Of a stretch of DNA of 64,000 nucleotides, positions 34,018-46,601 are shown one piece after another; positions within the stretch are counted from its first letter, which is position 1; every line of letters begins with the position of its first letter. The stretch is from Tetradesmus obliquus (taxonomy: Eukaryota; Chlorophyta; Chlorophyceae; Sphaeropleales; Scenedesmaceae). A program made the position numbers and the translations under genes. The notes below the pieces were generated by a model. That model searched no databases. It saw only the letters and a list, made by a program, of their open reading frames with translations, and had not been told where the DNA came from. The stretch lies in contig CP126193.1 of the NCBI GenBank assembly GCA_030272155.1, positions 5,704,001 through 5,768,000 of the forward strand, written 5' to 3'.

Positions 34018-37000
34018 TCACACTGCTGCGCGAGAGCACACTGCGCAGTTGACAGGACACCGCAGCACCTGCTGCAGACTAGGATGCCCGCCCGCCAACT
34101 CATCAAGCAGCTCATGCAGCTCTGCTGCTCCTCCCACACCGCCAAACTCTGCAGGGTGTGCACTCACAGCTGCTGCCAAGCCACCGCCGCTGCCGCTCCT
34201 GCTGCTGCTGCCACTCCCCATGCCGCCGCCAGCTGCAGGGTTTGTCACAAGGCTGCTGCTGCTGCTGCTGCCACCATTGCCACTGCCGCTGTCAGCTTTA
34301 GGGCCAGTCAGCACATGCTGCACATCCAGCTTGGTCAGTGCAGGGCACGCCACCGCTGCCCGCAGCATGCCATACATCGGCAGCGCACGGCACGCCTGCA
34401 GGTGCAGCGTCAGCAGCAGCGGGCAGCGCAGCTCCAGCACCCGCAGGTAGCTGCAGCTGCTCACATCCAGATGTGCCAGATTCGGCAGCGCCAGAGCCAC
34501 CACCTGCACACCTGACAGCCCTGCCCTCAAGCTAGTCAGGCCTGAGACAGCGCTCGGCACTTCAACCCAGTCATAGCTCGCCTGCCGCGCATGCAGCGAG
34601 GCACGGTCGCCACTGAGCAGGTAGTGCTTCGGCTGCAGCACCTCAACCTGCCCTGAAGCGGGCAGCAGGCCCAAGCAGAGGCTCTTCAAATGGCTGCAGC
34701 GCACCAGGCTCAAAGACTGCAGCGCACTCCCGCTGCTACTGCTGCTGCCACCTGGCAGCAGCTGCAGCGCTGACTCAGCACCAGCAGGCGCCAGGTGGCC
34801 CTGTGCTGCTGCCAGCTGCGCCAGCTGCTCTGACTCCAGCTGCCTCCACAGCGCATCTGTCACAGCAGCGCAGCCGTTCAGCGCCAGGTGCTGCAGCCTT
34901 CCGCAGCGGCTCAGCAGCTGCGGCACAAGGCCCTCATCTAGCTGGCAGTAACTAACATCTAGTGAGGCCAGCTGCGGCAGCGCAGGGCTGCCAGCTGCCA
35001 GCAGCGGTGCCAGCGCATCCGCCGCCAAGCTGCCACATGAGCTGAGGCTGAGTGTGCGCAGCTGCGGACAGCTGGCAAACACCGGCCGCAGATCTGAGAC
35101 CTCGGTATACGAAAGGTCCAGCTCTTGTAACGTCGAAAGCGCCGACAGCGCCTGCAGGCCGCTGCTGCCGACCTGGCAGCACACAGACAGTACCAGCTGC
35201 GTCAGCGGCGGCGCGTTTGCAACTGCTGAGGCCACGCCTGCATCGCCGAGTTCGCTGCAGAAGGTTGCGTCCATGCTGTGTAGGCCTGGGCAGTCCAGCA
35301 GCAGCTGTGTGAGCTGCCCACAGCCCCGCAGGTCCAGCTTGTGCAGGCTGCTGCTGCTGAGCTCCAGGCCGGTCAGGCCGCTGCAGCCGCCCAGGGAGAG
35401 GCTGGGCAAGCCAACCTGGGGCAAGGCGGGAGGGGAAAGGCAGCAAGAGGAGGCAGCAGCAGCAGCGCAGAGGGAGATAGTGCTGTTCGATTGGCTAAAA
35501 GCTACGAGAGGAGCAGGCGGACGGAAAGTACACGCACACAAAGTGGCTAGGGTTGAATGTCTGACGCAGCACGCAAGGCCTCAGACAGTGTTGAGCCTTA
35601 CGCAACTACCAGCCAATCTGCCTCAGCCCCGCTCTTACATCAGCTTATCTCCCACCCACACACACCCAACCACCACCACCACCAAAACCGCCACTTCCAA
35701 AACCCTAAGCCCTCACCTGCTGCAGGCTCACTGCTGCCAGGTCAGCCACCTCATCCAGCTCCAGTGCAGCCAAGCTTGGCGCAGACACCACCAGCTGCCC
35801 CAAGCTGCGGCAGCCGCTCACACACAGCGTCTGCAGCCGGCTGTGCTTCAAGCTCAGCCGCCGCAGGCCGTCGCAGCCCTCCACGCGCAGGACACGCAGC
35901 GCAGGCACGCCGCCACCGCCGCCGCCAGCCGCAGCAGGCGGCCTCGGCGGCTGGATAGGCATAGGAGGGCCGCCGCCGCCGCCACCACCACCACCACCGC
36001 GGCCGCCGCCGCCGCCTAGCCCGCCAGGACCAAAGCCGCCGACAAGGAAGGCTGCTGCAGCAGGTGCTACTGCTGCTGCTGCACCTGAGCGGCCAGTTGG
36101 GTGCGCCACATGCGCGTGCTGCGGTCCTGCACTGCCGGCTGAGGCGGCAGCATACATGCTGGCCCCCTGCCTGCGACTGACCTGTGGAGGCGCAGCGCTT
36201 GCTGTTGCTGCTGCGCTGCTGCTGCCAGCAGCTGCGCTGCTGCCCCAGGTTGGCAGCCTCAGCAGCGACATGAGCCCCCCACCTAGTGCACGGCCACTCC
36301 TGCTGCTGCTTGCTCCGGCAGCTGGCGCCTGCGGCTGCTGCTGCTGCTGCTGCTGCCTGTTGCTCACTGGCTGCATTTCAGCTGCGGCCTGGCACCGCCT
36401 AGGAAGTGCCCGCTGCCGGGTTGTTGCCCTGTTTGTGCTGCGCATTGCATACCAGCGCTGCTGCGGCCGCTGCTCCTCTTCCTCCATTGCTGCTGGGCCT
36501 TCGTCAATAGCCATGACTGCCACTGCATCATCAACATGGCCGTCAAACGCTGCTGCTGCTGCTGCCTCCTGCAGGTTGCCCTGCGGTGCTGCAGCAGCTG
36601 CTGCTGCTGCTGCTGGTGCTGCTGCTGCTGACGGCTGCTCATCGTCATCAGCTGCTGCCAGCCACGTTGCTATACCCGCATCCTCAGCGTCAGCATCATC
36701 CTCATCAACAGCAGCAGCAGCAGCACCTGCCGCGCCTTCTGCCATCGCCACATCCTCCTCCTGTTCAACCTCAACATCCGCATTGCCCCATGCAGCAGCG
36801 TCAAGCACACGCAGCATGCGCAGGCTATCCGCATCCTCCTCACCCAGCCTCCTCCTGGCTCTGCTAGGTGGCGCAGGCCAAGCTGCTGCTCCCCGCAGTA
36901 CCTGAAGCCTGCTGCGGCTGCTGCCAGGACCAGCAGCAGCAGGGGCTGCGGCAGCTGCCGGCCTTCCAGAGGAGCTGCCAGCCAAAGCAGACGGCCCTGC

Positions 37001-40000
37001 AGCTGCTGCTGCTGCAGCAGCAGAGAATGACGCCTGCTGATGTTGAGGGCTCCTGCTGCTTGGCCCGGCAGCAGCTGCCGCCCTGCTGCTAGAAGCCAAT
37101 GGCAGCCGCGGCTCAGCTGCAGCGCTGCCGGGAGCAGGCCCTGCCCATGTGCGCTGCCCAGCACCGCGCAGACGCTCAGCTGCCGATGCTGTCGATGCTG
37201 CTGCTCCACTGCTGCTGCTGGGGCCTGGCCCGCTGACAGTAGTGGCCCTGTGGCGCCGAGCAGCAGTGCGGCGCGGCTCCCACAGCATTGCATCATCACT
37301 GCCTGCCAGCTCAACAAAGTCAAACACTAGGCCAGCGTCTGCAGCTGCAGCAGCAGCAGCTGCGTTGCTGCGCCGTGCAGCAGCGCCGCGGCTGCTGCCC
37401 GCAGCTGCACCTGCTGCAGCTGCTGCAGCAGCACCTGCACTGCCTCTGCTGCCCATGCCTGCGCCGGTTCCCCTCGGCTGCCGCCTTCCTGCAAGCAGCC
37501 TGTCCATGGTCCTAGCTGCTCCTGTAAGGCCTCCTGCAGCCGGCCCACCGCCCATGTCATCGTCGTCATCGCTGTCGTTTCCTGCAAGCCCTAAACCCAG
37601 GCCAAACCCTGGCAGCAGGCCGTCGCCGTAGCGATGAGGCATGCCAGCCTCGTCATCCTCATCCATTTCTAACGCTCCTGCAAACAATGCCACGTCAGCA
37701 TCTGCCTCATCCTGCAAGGCCCGCCACAAGCCCGCCTGCTGCTGCTGCAGCCGGTGCTGCTGCTGATGCAACGAGCCACCCCACACCCCCGGCGCTCCTG
37801 CTGCGCCTAGCCCGGACACAGCTGCAGCATCTGCTGCAGCGCCTGACGTTCCCGCAAGCAGACCAGGTGCTGCTGCTGGTGGTGCTCCTTTGTCTCCCAG
37901 GGCCTCTAGTGCTGCTGGTGTGATGTTGTCACACTCCCGGATGGTCAGCTCTGTCAGGTAAGGGCAGTTGAGCTCTAAGTGGGACAGCTTCCTGCAAGCA
38001 GCAGCACAGCCAACCACCATAAAAGGGTGAGTGGCAGCAGCCAGAAGAACCAGTACCCGACATGCACACTGTCCATACACAGCAGTGAACAAACGCATAC
38101 ATGTGAGAGCTGCATACTGCACGCAGCAAGCTGCACCGAAACATGAATATATATCCCACTACCGCCACCAGCAGCAGCAGTAGCAACACACCGCAGAAGC
38201 CCCCATCCGCGTACCACGCCGCACCCCAGCCAGTTTTCCCACCTGCACTGCACCCACTCCATGCGCCGCAGCGCCCCACTGTTCAGCGCCAGCCGCTGCA
38301 GGGTGCTGTTGCCAGGCGAGCCGCTTTGAATGGGCCCTAGGCGCAGCGTGGCCAGGCGCCAGCAGTTGAGGTCCAGGTCGCTGAGCGCGACACAGCCGCG
38401 CAGGGAGATTTCCTGCAAGCGAGGAACGCAGGTTTGTGGCGCAGAACAGTGTGAGTCGGCAAGCTTAAAACATAATAAATTGAGAAAAGAAGATGCAGAG
38501 CCGTGTGCATGGCAAAGAGAGTGAGAGAGAGAAAGAAGCAATGCCTAAGCACGCACAACCTTGTTTACCGATCCATCCATCACGCAAACTAGCAGCAGGC
38601 GCCCTACCTTCAGGTGTGGCATCGTCAGCTTGAGCGTGGTCAGCATGTGGCAGCCGTCCAGCAGCAGCTCCTCAAGCTGCTCGCAGCTCTCAGCAGCAGG
38701 CTGCAGCGCAGCAGGTGTAAGGCTCTCGCAGCGGCTCAAGTCAAGCAGCCGCAGAGATGGGAAGTCCCGCACGTTGCTCAGGGACAGGCCAGGCGTATCT
38801 GACAGCACCAGCTTGGTCAACACAGTCAGGGAGGATGCCATCTGTGCGAGGGCACGAAACAGAGACGTGCAGGAAGGCATAAAAACACGTGAGGGGTGTG
38901 AGGCAGGCAGTAGTATGTGAGCCGTTGGTTGAGCATACGCAACATATATTTGCAGCTATAACACGCTGAAACCACGAAGAAGGCAGCAGCATCGGCACAG
39001 CCCGTGTCCATGCCGACATACACCAGAAAGTCAAACATCAGTCAAACGTCGGGCAAACGCACCTCGCGCACAGTGTCGTCCGTGACAGGCACGCCCTGGC
39101 CCATGGTCAACTCCTGCAAGCCGGTCAAACCTGGCAGCGCTGCGCGGATGCTGCTGTCCTGCAGCTTCTTGCAGCCCCGCACATCAAGGCTAACAAGGGC
39201 AGGGCATGCCGCAAGGCCAGGCAGCCTCTGGATGTTGCTGCTGGCCAGGCTGAGGCGCTGCAGGCTGCTGCAGCGCAGGCTGCCGACTAGCGCATCGCTG
39301 CCTGTGAGCAGCAGGCTGGTGAGGCCGGGGTGGCTGATGGCGCAGCTGGCGGTGGGCAGCCCTGCAACAGCATGCGACAGGATGGCGGGAAGGCATGAGT
39401 ATAACACCAAGGCCGATGCTTAGGCAGCACAAGCAAGATAGATATCCTAGTGCTGAGCGCATGCTTTGGTGTTCTCGGCTCTTCCGTTTGTGGGTTTCTT
39501 TGCTGATGGTCAACGCCTGCAAACACCTTGCATCAAGCAATCTAATACTGCTCAGCCGTACTTGGCAAGCGCTGCCTGCGCTCATCTCACCTGACACCAG
39601 CATGCCATGCAGGCTGAGCACGCGCAGCGCAGGAAGCTTGCTGGACAGCACCCCCAGCACGCGCTCCATGGTGTGCTGGTCTGTCACGCTGTGCTTGCTG
39701 CAAAAGCGCAGCTCGGTCAGCTGCTGCAGGCATGGCGCGATGCGCGCGAGCAGGTTGGGGTCGCTGAGGCCGCATGTGAGCCCCGAGAGGTCCAGCAGCT
39801 GCACGCAGCGGTGGCGCCACAGCAACGCTGACACCTGCGTTTGTAGTGATATGAGTGGGCGGAGCAGCAAGACAGATGTTGGTTGTGTGTGCCGTGGGTG
39901 GTGTTGGCGTTGTGGAAGCAGTGGTATGCAGCATGCCTGCTGCGCAGCGCAACAAGAGGGTAGCCTATGACCAGCAGCATGACCAGTGTGTGGTAGCATC

Positions 40001-40212
40001 AGTGCCGTTGTCAATGTTGGATCTGAACATGGCCATGAGTGGATGTGACTGCTGCAAACCCAATCCACTAGCTGTGCACTGGCGCCGCGTGCGGCAACAT
40101 GCCGCTTCACTGCTGCACCAGGTGCTGCAGAACTGCTACCCTGCACGCGTGTGGATTACCGGCTGCCTGCCTGGCAGCGTGAATCTGCTGCTGCTGCTGC
40201 TGCTACTGCTAC

Positions 40213-40250
<38 letters not shown>

Positions 40251-40791
40251 GCTCTTGTGTACCTGGTGCGGGTAGACCAACTTGTCCTTGAAGCTGACCT
40301 CCTTCCAAAAGTCCTCAGAGCTGCCAACCTGCAGCATACAAGCGAGACAGGAACCATTCAGTCTGACACATAGACACAAGAAAGTCAGGCAGTGGCAAAA
40401 GTGGTTTCGCATTTTGGGCTGCGCTGAACAGCAGAGGTGCTGCGCAGGTTGCGTCGCTGTTGCATTCAGGGAGTGCTGTGTGCAGCTGACTGCTGGCTTT
40501 TCATACCCATGTGACAACTAAAAGGTAAGTGATGCAGCTGCCAGCAGCCATACACCACAGTGTCCGATATTTGCTGCCTAGGAATGAGCACTGCTTCAGC
40601 AATCAGCAGCAGCAGCCCACCTGGTTCCACAGGCTGCACACGCAAGAGGCGCTGCACAGATCCCTGATGTCCAGACGATGGAATATGTCTTTCAGCAGGT
40701 TCTGGTCGCTGCATACTGCAAGCACGGACTCTGCTGGCTGTGGGTTGGTGTCCACTGCTGCTGCACCCGACAAGCCCTCTTCCATCGACAT
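34018..40791 (-). CDS. F-box/leucine-rich-repeat protein, FBL15/SLOMO-like
   Basis: Eight exons: 40791-40621, 40328-40263, 39834-39591, 39361-39063, 38841-38608, 38412-38243, 37991-35717 and 35415-34018. They sum to 4857 nt, 1618 residues, exactly in frame. The F-box is at about residues 30-57 (NLLKDIFHRLDIRDLCSASC, CSLWNQ), followed by FWKEVSF. Cys-containing LRRs follow in many copies (LDVRGCKKLQDSSIRAA, LDLSRCESLTPAAL, LDVSYCQLDEGL). The order F-box, LRRs, interruption, LRRs recalls Arabidopsis FBL15. Expected role: substrate adaptor of an SCF ubiquitin ligase. Exon 7 inserts about 650 residues of Ala/Ser/acidic and poly-Gly sequence between LRRs, far more than plant relatives have. The start Met is the first before the F-box in a short N-terminus; an upstream Met is possible. 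Confidence 0.85.
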
Positions 40792-42339
40792 GCCTGCATG
40801 GGTGCACATAGGCGGCCACAAACACGTTTGATGTATAAGAATACTGTGGTTACAGCAACCCTTTTCCATCCAGCGGCTGGCCTGAAAGAGAAAGAGCATC
40901 ATAAGATGCGCCACCCAGCTCACCTTCAAGAACAACGTTCGATAATGCTAGTTTATGGTTGTTTGCTGTGTTGAAGCTCTTCACGCGCTTTCCAGGCACC
41001 ATGTTGTTGAAAGAGAAGGTGTGCTGGACTGGCTGGCTAGGCCCGCCATTCGCTTCAATGAGAAGCAGGCTTATGCGTGGTGCCCTTATAACTTATCGGT
41101 GACATTGCTGAGTTGGGAAAGGAAGCTGCCCAGAGCCAGATCAGAGTCAGACCTGCTGCCAAGAAAGAGGATACACAGCTGTTTTGCGCTGAGCGAAAGT
41201 CAAGCTTGTCTTGAAAGCATACCGAGTTGTTCCAGAGCCCTTGTTGTGAGCATTGTGATGAGTAGAGAAAGCCCCAGTTACGGACAGCACGGGTATAAGG
41301 GTTGTCGTTGCCGCGCCGGGCCGGTGCACAGGTTGTGGCAGTAGCTCCAGCAACAATTCCAGATAAAACGCAATCCAATGCATCAAGCTGTTTTCAGCTT
41401 GTGTGCGGCCTTCCATGATCCATGGCAGAGAGGGAGTCAAGACATTGCCAGTGCCAGGTTCTTCCAGTGCCTGTTGTGCCGGTCTGCCAGGCTGGTGTTG
41501 CACCTCCCATTCGCCACTGGTGGCGCTTGTTCAGCACCCACCCATAGCATATAACAACACTACTCGGGTAATTGCATCATTCAGGTGCCTGTTCGTACCT
41601 CTGCTGTATGCTGTGCGGCACTATGACGCCAGCTCAGCAATGCTGCCCAACTTGTGTATGATACAAAGCCTGCAGCACCATAACCAATGCAAGTTGATCG
41701 AAGGTAGTTGCTATTGGCGAGCACCCAAACGCACGACCACCCCTACTCAATGCACCCACTCTTAAACACACGCGAATACTTGTCTACCTCGAGAAATATC
41801 AATCACTCACAGCGCTCAAGCATCGTGGCAGCCAGCAGATCCTGGACAAGAGCTGCAGCATACCACGTGCCACATGGCATTGCTCAGCTCAAGAGTTGGG
41901 TTGAGACTCACTCCGCAGCAGCCCATCTCTGTGCAGTTGTGCAGGCCTGCCAGGCCGCAGTGCGGGTCACCTGTCACAATGCGACACCAGGAGCCAGCCT
42001 GACAGGCCTGGCAACGTGCACCGCCGGCAAGTTGAAGCTGTGATACAAATCTGGCTGTTACATCTGTGATTGATGCTGATTGCAGCAGCGTACTTTCCGT
42101 GGCTGCTGACACAAGAACCCTCCGTGGTTCAGGGTTGCAAGCCAGCCACTGTCACAGCCAGGTTGGCACTGGGGTTACTCCTACGGGAACACCCGGTCAC
42201 TAGCGCAGTTGTGCAAGCGCCGAAGGCTTGGTTAGCTGTTGCTCTTTCCACGTGTCCTAACCTGTTCGGCCGCGGGCTGACGCATTGATCGCTTTGTCGC
42301 TCGACCGTCCGCAACAGCAGCCAGTTCTACTGCTTCATT
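40792..42339. other. Intergenic region with unresolved possible exons on the minus strand
   Basis: Some minus-strand stretches look coding: 42110-41960 (ITDVTARFVSQLQLAGGARCQ), 41480-41340 (ALEEPGTGNVLTPSLPWIME, then FYLELLLELLPQ) and 41152-41086 (SDSDLALGSFLSQLSNVTDK then TAA). I could not join them in phase and do not recognise the product. It may be a small gene divergent from the tRNA methylthiotransferase. Confidence 0.25.
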
Positions 42340-42587
42340 ATGTTGCTGAGCACCTCAAGAGCGTGGGATATGTTAGCAGCTAAGTTGTGTGCTGTGGCAC
42401 GCGTCCTGGCTCCGTACAGCAGCGATGCAGCAGCAGCAGCAGCAGCGCTGGCAGCAGCAGAGGCACCAGCAGCAGCTACTGCCAGCACAAGAAGGAGGCG
42501 CGTGCCTGACGGACCAGGGCTCGAGGAGTTCATCGCTGGCTCTCAACTTCAACATCTACCAACTACTGGTCAACCAGGTCATCCCGC

Positions 42588-42618
<31 letters not shown>

Positions 42619-42776
42619 TTGAAGTCAGTGCTGATAGAGACATATGGCTGCCAGATGAATGTGTCAGACTCTGAGATCATTGGCAGCGTGCTGGCAGCAG
42701 ACCGCTACAGCAAGGCGGCGTCTGTGCAGGAGGCGGGCGTGGTGCTGCTCAACACGTGCGCCATCAGGTGGGCAAT

Positions 42777-42807
<31 letters not shown>

Positions 42808-43200
42808 GAGTGCAGCAACAAAAGTACTCGGCAATGCACGCCTGTGTAAGTAAAGAACCTGCTAGAACCAGGTGCTGGTTTGCTCTGTGAGCGGCAACTG
42901 GCACAACACATCCTTCTGCTATGTTCCCCCCAACAAACATCATGTCGCAAACATCATGTAGCAGACATGCTGGCTGAGGGTTGCTCAATCTCAGCCAGAT
43001 CCCTGGCTTCTGTGTGAACGTATGCACTGCTGCTGCTGCCTCTGCTGCTGCTGCTGCTCCTGCTGCCACAGGGAGAATGCTGAGGCGCGCATCTGGGGCC
43101 GGCTGGGCGAGCTGCAGGCGGAGAAGCGGCGCCGGCGCGCAAGCCAGCAGTGAGCAGCAGCGCTGGTGCAGCGCATGCGTATTGGTTGTGCCGCTATTGT

Positions 43201-43231
<31 letters not shown>

Positions 43232-46200
43232 TTGTCAGCCGGCCAACTCTGCTGACAGGCACAGCCGTCAGGCCCGCCGCGTCTGCCTGGTGTAAAAAAT
43301 CTAGTACAACCTATTGCGAACAGCATTGACACAAACAAGCCCGGCACACCCGTGCAGTAATTGACTGAATTGTACTCATGTTACTCTGAACCCTACCTGT
43401 GCGGTCCTGCTTCCTCTTACCCCGCGCTGCTGCAGGCCGCCGCTGCTGGTGGGTGTGCTGAGCTGCATGGTTGAGCGGCTCAACGAGTGAGCTTTTGAAG
43501 GAACTTTTTTGACATTGCTGCTCTCGTGTGCTGTGCTGCTGCAGGCCGCCGCTGCTGGTGGGCTGCATGGCTGAGCGGCTCGACCGACAAGCCTTCAGAA
43601 TAAACCTTTGTGGCTTTGCTGCTGCTATATGCTGTGCTGCAGGCTTCCGCTGCTGGTGGGTGTGCTGGGCTGCATGGCTGAGCAGGTCAATCGGCGAACC
43701 TTCACAGTACACCGTTGTGACGTTGCCACATGTTGTGTGCTGTGCTGCTGGCCGTCACTGCTGGTGGGTGTGCTGGGCTGCATGGCTGAGCGGCTCAGCA
43801 GGCGAGATGTCAACATAACCTCTTCGCCATTGCTGCCTTTCGTGTGCCGTTTTGTGCTGTGCTGCAGGCCGCCGCTGCTGGTGGGCGTGCTGGGCTGCAT
43901 GGCTGAGCGGCTCAAGGCGCGGCTGCTGGACAGCGCCCGCCTGGCCGACCTGGTGGTGGGGCCGGACGCGTACAGGGACCTGCCACGCATCCTGGCAGCA
44001 GTGCAGGTAAGGCTTCTCGTTTGGCTGGAAAGTTAAAAATTTGTGTTGTTGGTGCGCTGTTGATGCGTACAAGGGCCTACCCCCAATGCTGACAGCACTG
44101 CAGTTGGGAGGATTGCTTCATGGTGGACGAGGATGTGGTGTTGGTGGAGTGGGGCACGCAGCGCCTGGCCGACCTGGTGGTTGGGCCGGATGCATACAGG
44201 GACCTGCCGCGCATCCTGGCTGCAGTGCAGGTGATGCTGTTCGTCTGGCCGGATCTGATTCATTTGGGCTGCTGGCACGCTCTTGATCCCTGCAGGCACC
44301 TGCCGCACATATTGACGGCAGTGCATGCGGAGGGAAGTGCTTTTTGGTTGACTAGGGTTTATTGGATTGGTTAGGGTGGCTGGACTGCCAGTGCCTGGCC
44401 GACCTGGTGGTGGGGCCCGACGCATACAGGGTCCTGCCGCGTATTCTTGCAGCAGTGCAGGTAAGGCTTCTCGCTTGGCTGGAATTTTTGATGTTTGTGT
44501 TGTTGGTGCGCTGCTGGTGCATACAAGGGTGGGGAATTGCTTGCTGGTGGTTGATCAGCATTTGGTGTTGGGGGTGTTGGGACAGCGCCCGCCTGGCTGA
44601 CCTGGTGGTGGGGCCGGACGCGTACAGGGACCTGCCACGTATCCTTGCAGCAGTGCAGGTGAGAGAGTTTGCTTTGAGTCGACTAGGTTCTTGGGCCAAC
44701 CATCAGTGCACTGAGTTTATCTCGACACTGGCGCAGCCTGGGTTCTTGATTTGGTGCTTGCTTGCTGCTGGTGGTCATGCGGGGCAGCGGCAGAGTGCCA
44801 AGTGCTCCAGCTGCGCTGTGCTAGGCCGTCATGCCGCAGTGTGCATTGCTCAGCCTTGGCTACACATACCACCGTAACGCGTTACCAGCCCCTGCCACCT
44901 CATGTCAGCCAAACTGGCTACAGCAGCCGTTTGTCTGCAATAACAATGAATTGCCTGCATTTTGCAGTGTGCTGCAAACTGCAAACTGTTGCTGCAGGCT
45001 GGCGAGGCGCAGAGCAGTGCCGCCATGATTTTCTCTGATGCTGACATGCATGCGGTGCTGCATTTGACATTGCACACCCGCAGGCGGGTGAGGCGCAGGG
45101 CAGTGCCGCCATGATTTTATTTGATGCTGACATGCATGCGGTGCTGCATTTGACACTGCACAACCGCAGGCTGGCGAGGCGCAGGGCAGTGCCGCCATGA
45201 ACGTGCAGCTTTCTCTTGAAGAGACGTACGCAGACATCATGCCTGTGCGCCAGGACGCCAGCAGGACGTCCGCGTTTGTGTCCATCATGCGCGGCTGCAA
45301 CAACATGTGCGCCTTCTGCATCGTGCCTTTCACGCGCGGCCGCGAGCGCAGGTGGGCAGGGACAGCAGCTTTATGCAGTAACAGCTGTTCTGCAATGTGT
45401 TTGCTGGCCGTAAGGTGTGGGAAGAGCGCAGGTGGGCAGGGACGGCAGCTGTATGCAGTAGGCCTGCAGCTGTGTGTGTAGTACTTCGTTGATGCCTTTG
45501 CCGGCTTTAGGTGGAGGGCGCGAGCGCAGGTGGGCCAGCTGTGTGTGCAGTAGCAGCTGTTCTGCGATGCGTGTGCTGGCTGCAAGGTGTGGCTGCGAGC
45601 GCAGGTGGGCAGGGACAGCAGGGTCTGCTGCAGCAGCTGTGCAGTTCAAGTGGCTCTCCTGTGCCACAGCAGCTGCTGTGTAGGGCAGACTCGACACAGA
45701 CAGTGGTAGCTTGTGTTGCAGGTGGGCCGATGTTGCGAGCTGTCTGTGCGCTTCTGCAGTGCATGCTGTTGCCTTTTGATCCCGCTGCAGCAGGCAACCG
45801 GTTTGGGCCCTTTCAGCCACTACATCTCCTGCTACAACCGCAACATGCCAAGGAAGCTGGGTTCACCAAGCATCAGCAGCTCTGCATGCAGGCTGTGTGC
45901 CTACTGTAGCGCTTCATTGACCATCCCTGCTGTCACCATTGTGCTGCTCTGCTATTGCTCTGCTGCTGCTCTGCTGCTGCTTGGTCTTATGTCACCAACC
46001 GCAGCCGCCCGCTTGACAGCATCCTGCGTGAAATGGAGGCGCTGTCGGAGCAAGGCGTGAAGGAGATCACTCTGCTGGGTGAGGCGCCAGCAACACAGCA
46101 GGCTGTGTCAGGCTTTACTGTACACAGAGGCTTTACTGTACACAGAGGCTTTACTGTACACAGAGGCTTTGCTGTACACAGAGGCTTTATTGTACACAGA

Positions 46201-46463
46201 GGCTTACGTGATGCAGCTGTGAGTCTGATGCAGAGGTCAGGCGGGCAGCTAGGGCCTTCAACAGATGCCATGTTGTGCTGCCGCACCACTGCTTTGAGTT
46301 GCTGCATGTGGTCATTCGGCTAACTGGCAGCTGCAGTCTTGCTGATTGTGCTCGCAGCAGCATCTGTGTTGTGTACCGGCGTGACAAGCAGTGTCTGATT
46401 TGTACCGCCCTGCTCGCCAAACTGCAGGCCAAAATGTCAACAGCTATGCAGACTTCTCACACC

Positions 46464-46494
<31 letters not shown>

Positions 46495-46545
46495 CGCATC
46501 AAGCAGCCAAACCGACCAGACCGCCCAGCAGCACCATGCCGACCC

Positions 46546-46601
<56 letters not shown>

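Noticed and set aside
35054..36019. Plus-strand frame of 321 codons
   Set aside because: Antisense to LRR and Gly-rich exons of the F-box gene, whose eight exons sum exactly in frame on the minus strand.
41086..42112. A complete small gene on the minus strand
   Set aside because: Coding-looking pieces could not be joined in phase and the product is unrecognised, so it is left as unresolved within a gap entry.
43436..44658. Mutually exclusive alternative exons in the methylthiotransferase gene
   Set aside because: The copies are heads without tails or tails without heads. None is a complete exon with both splice sites and the right phase.
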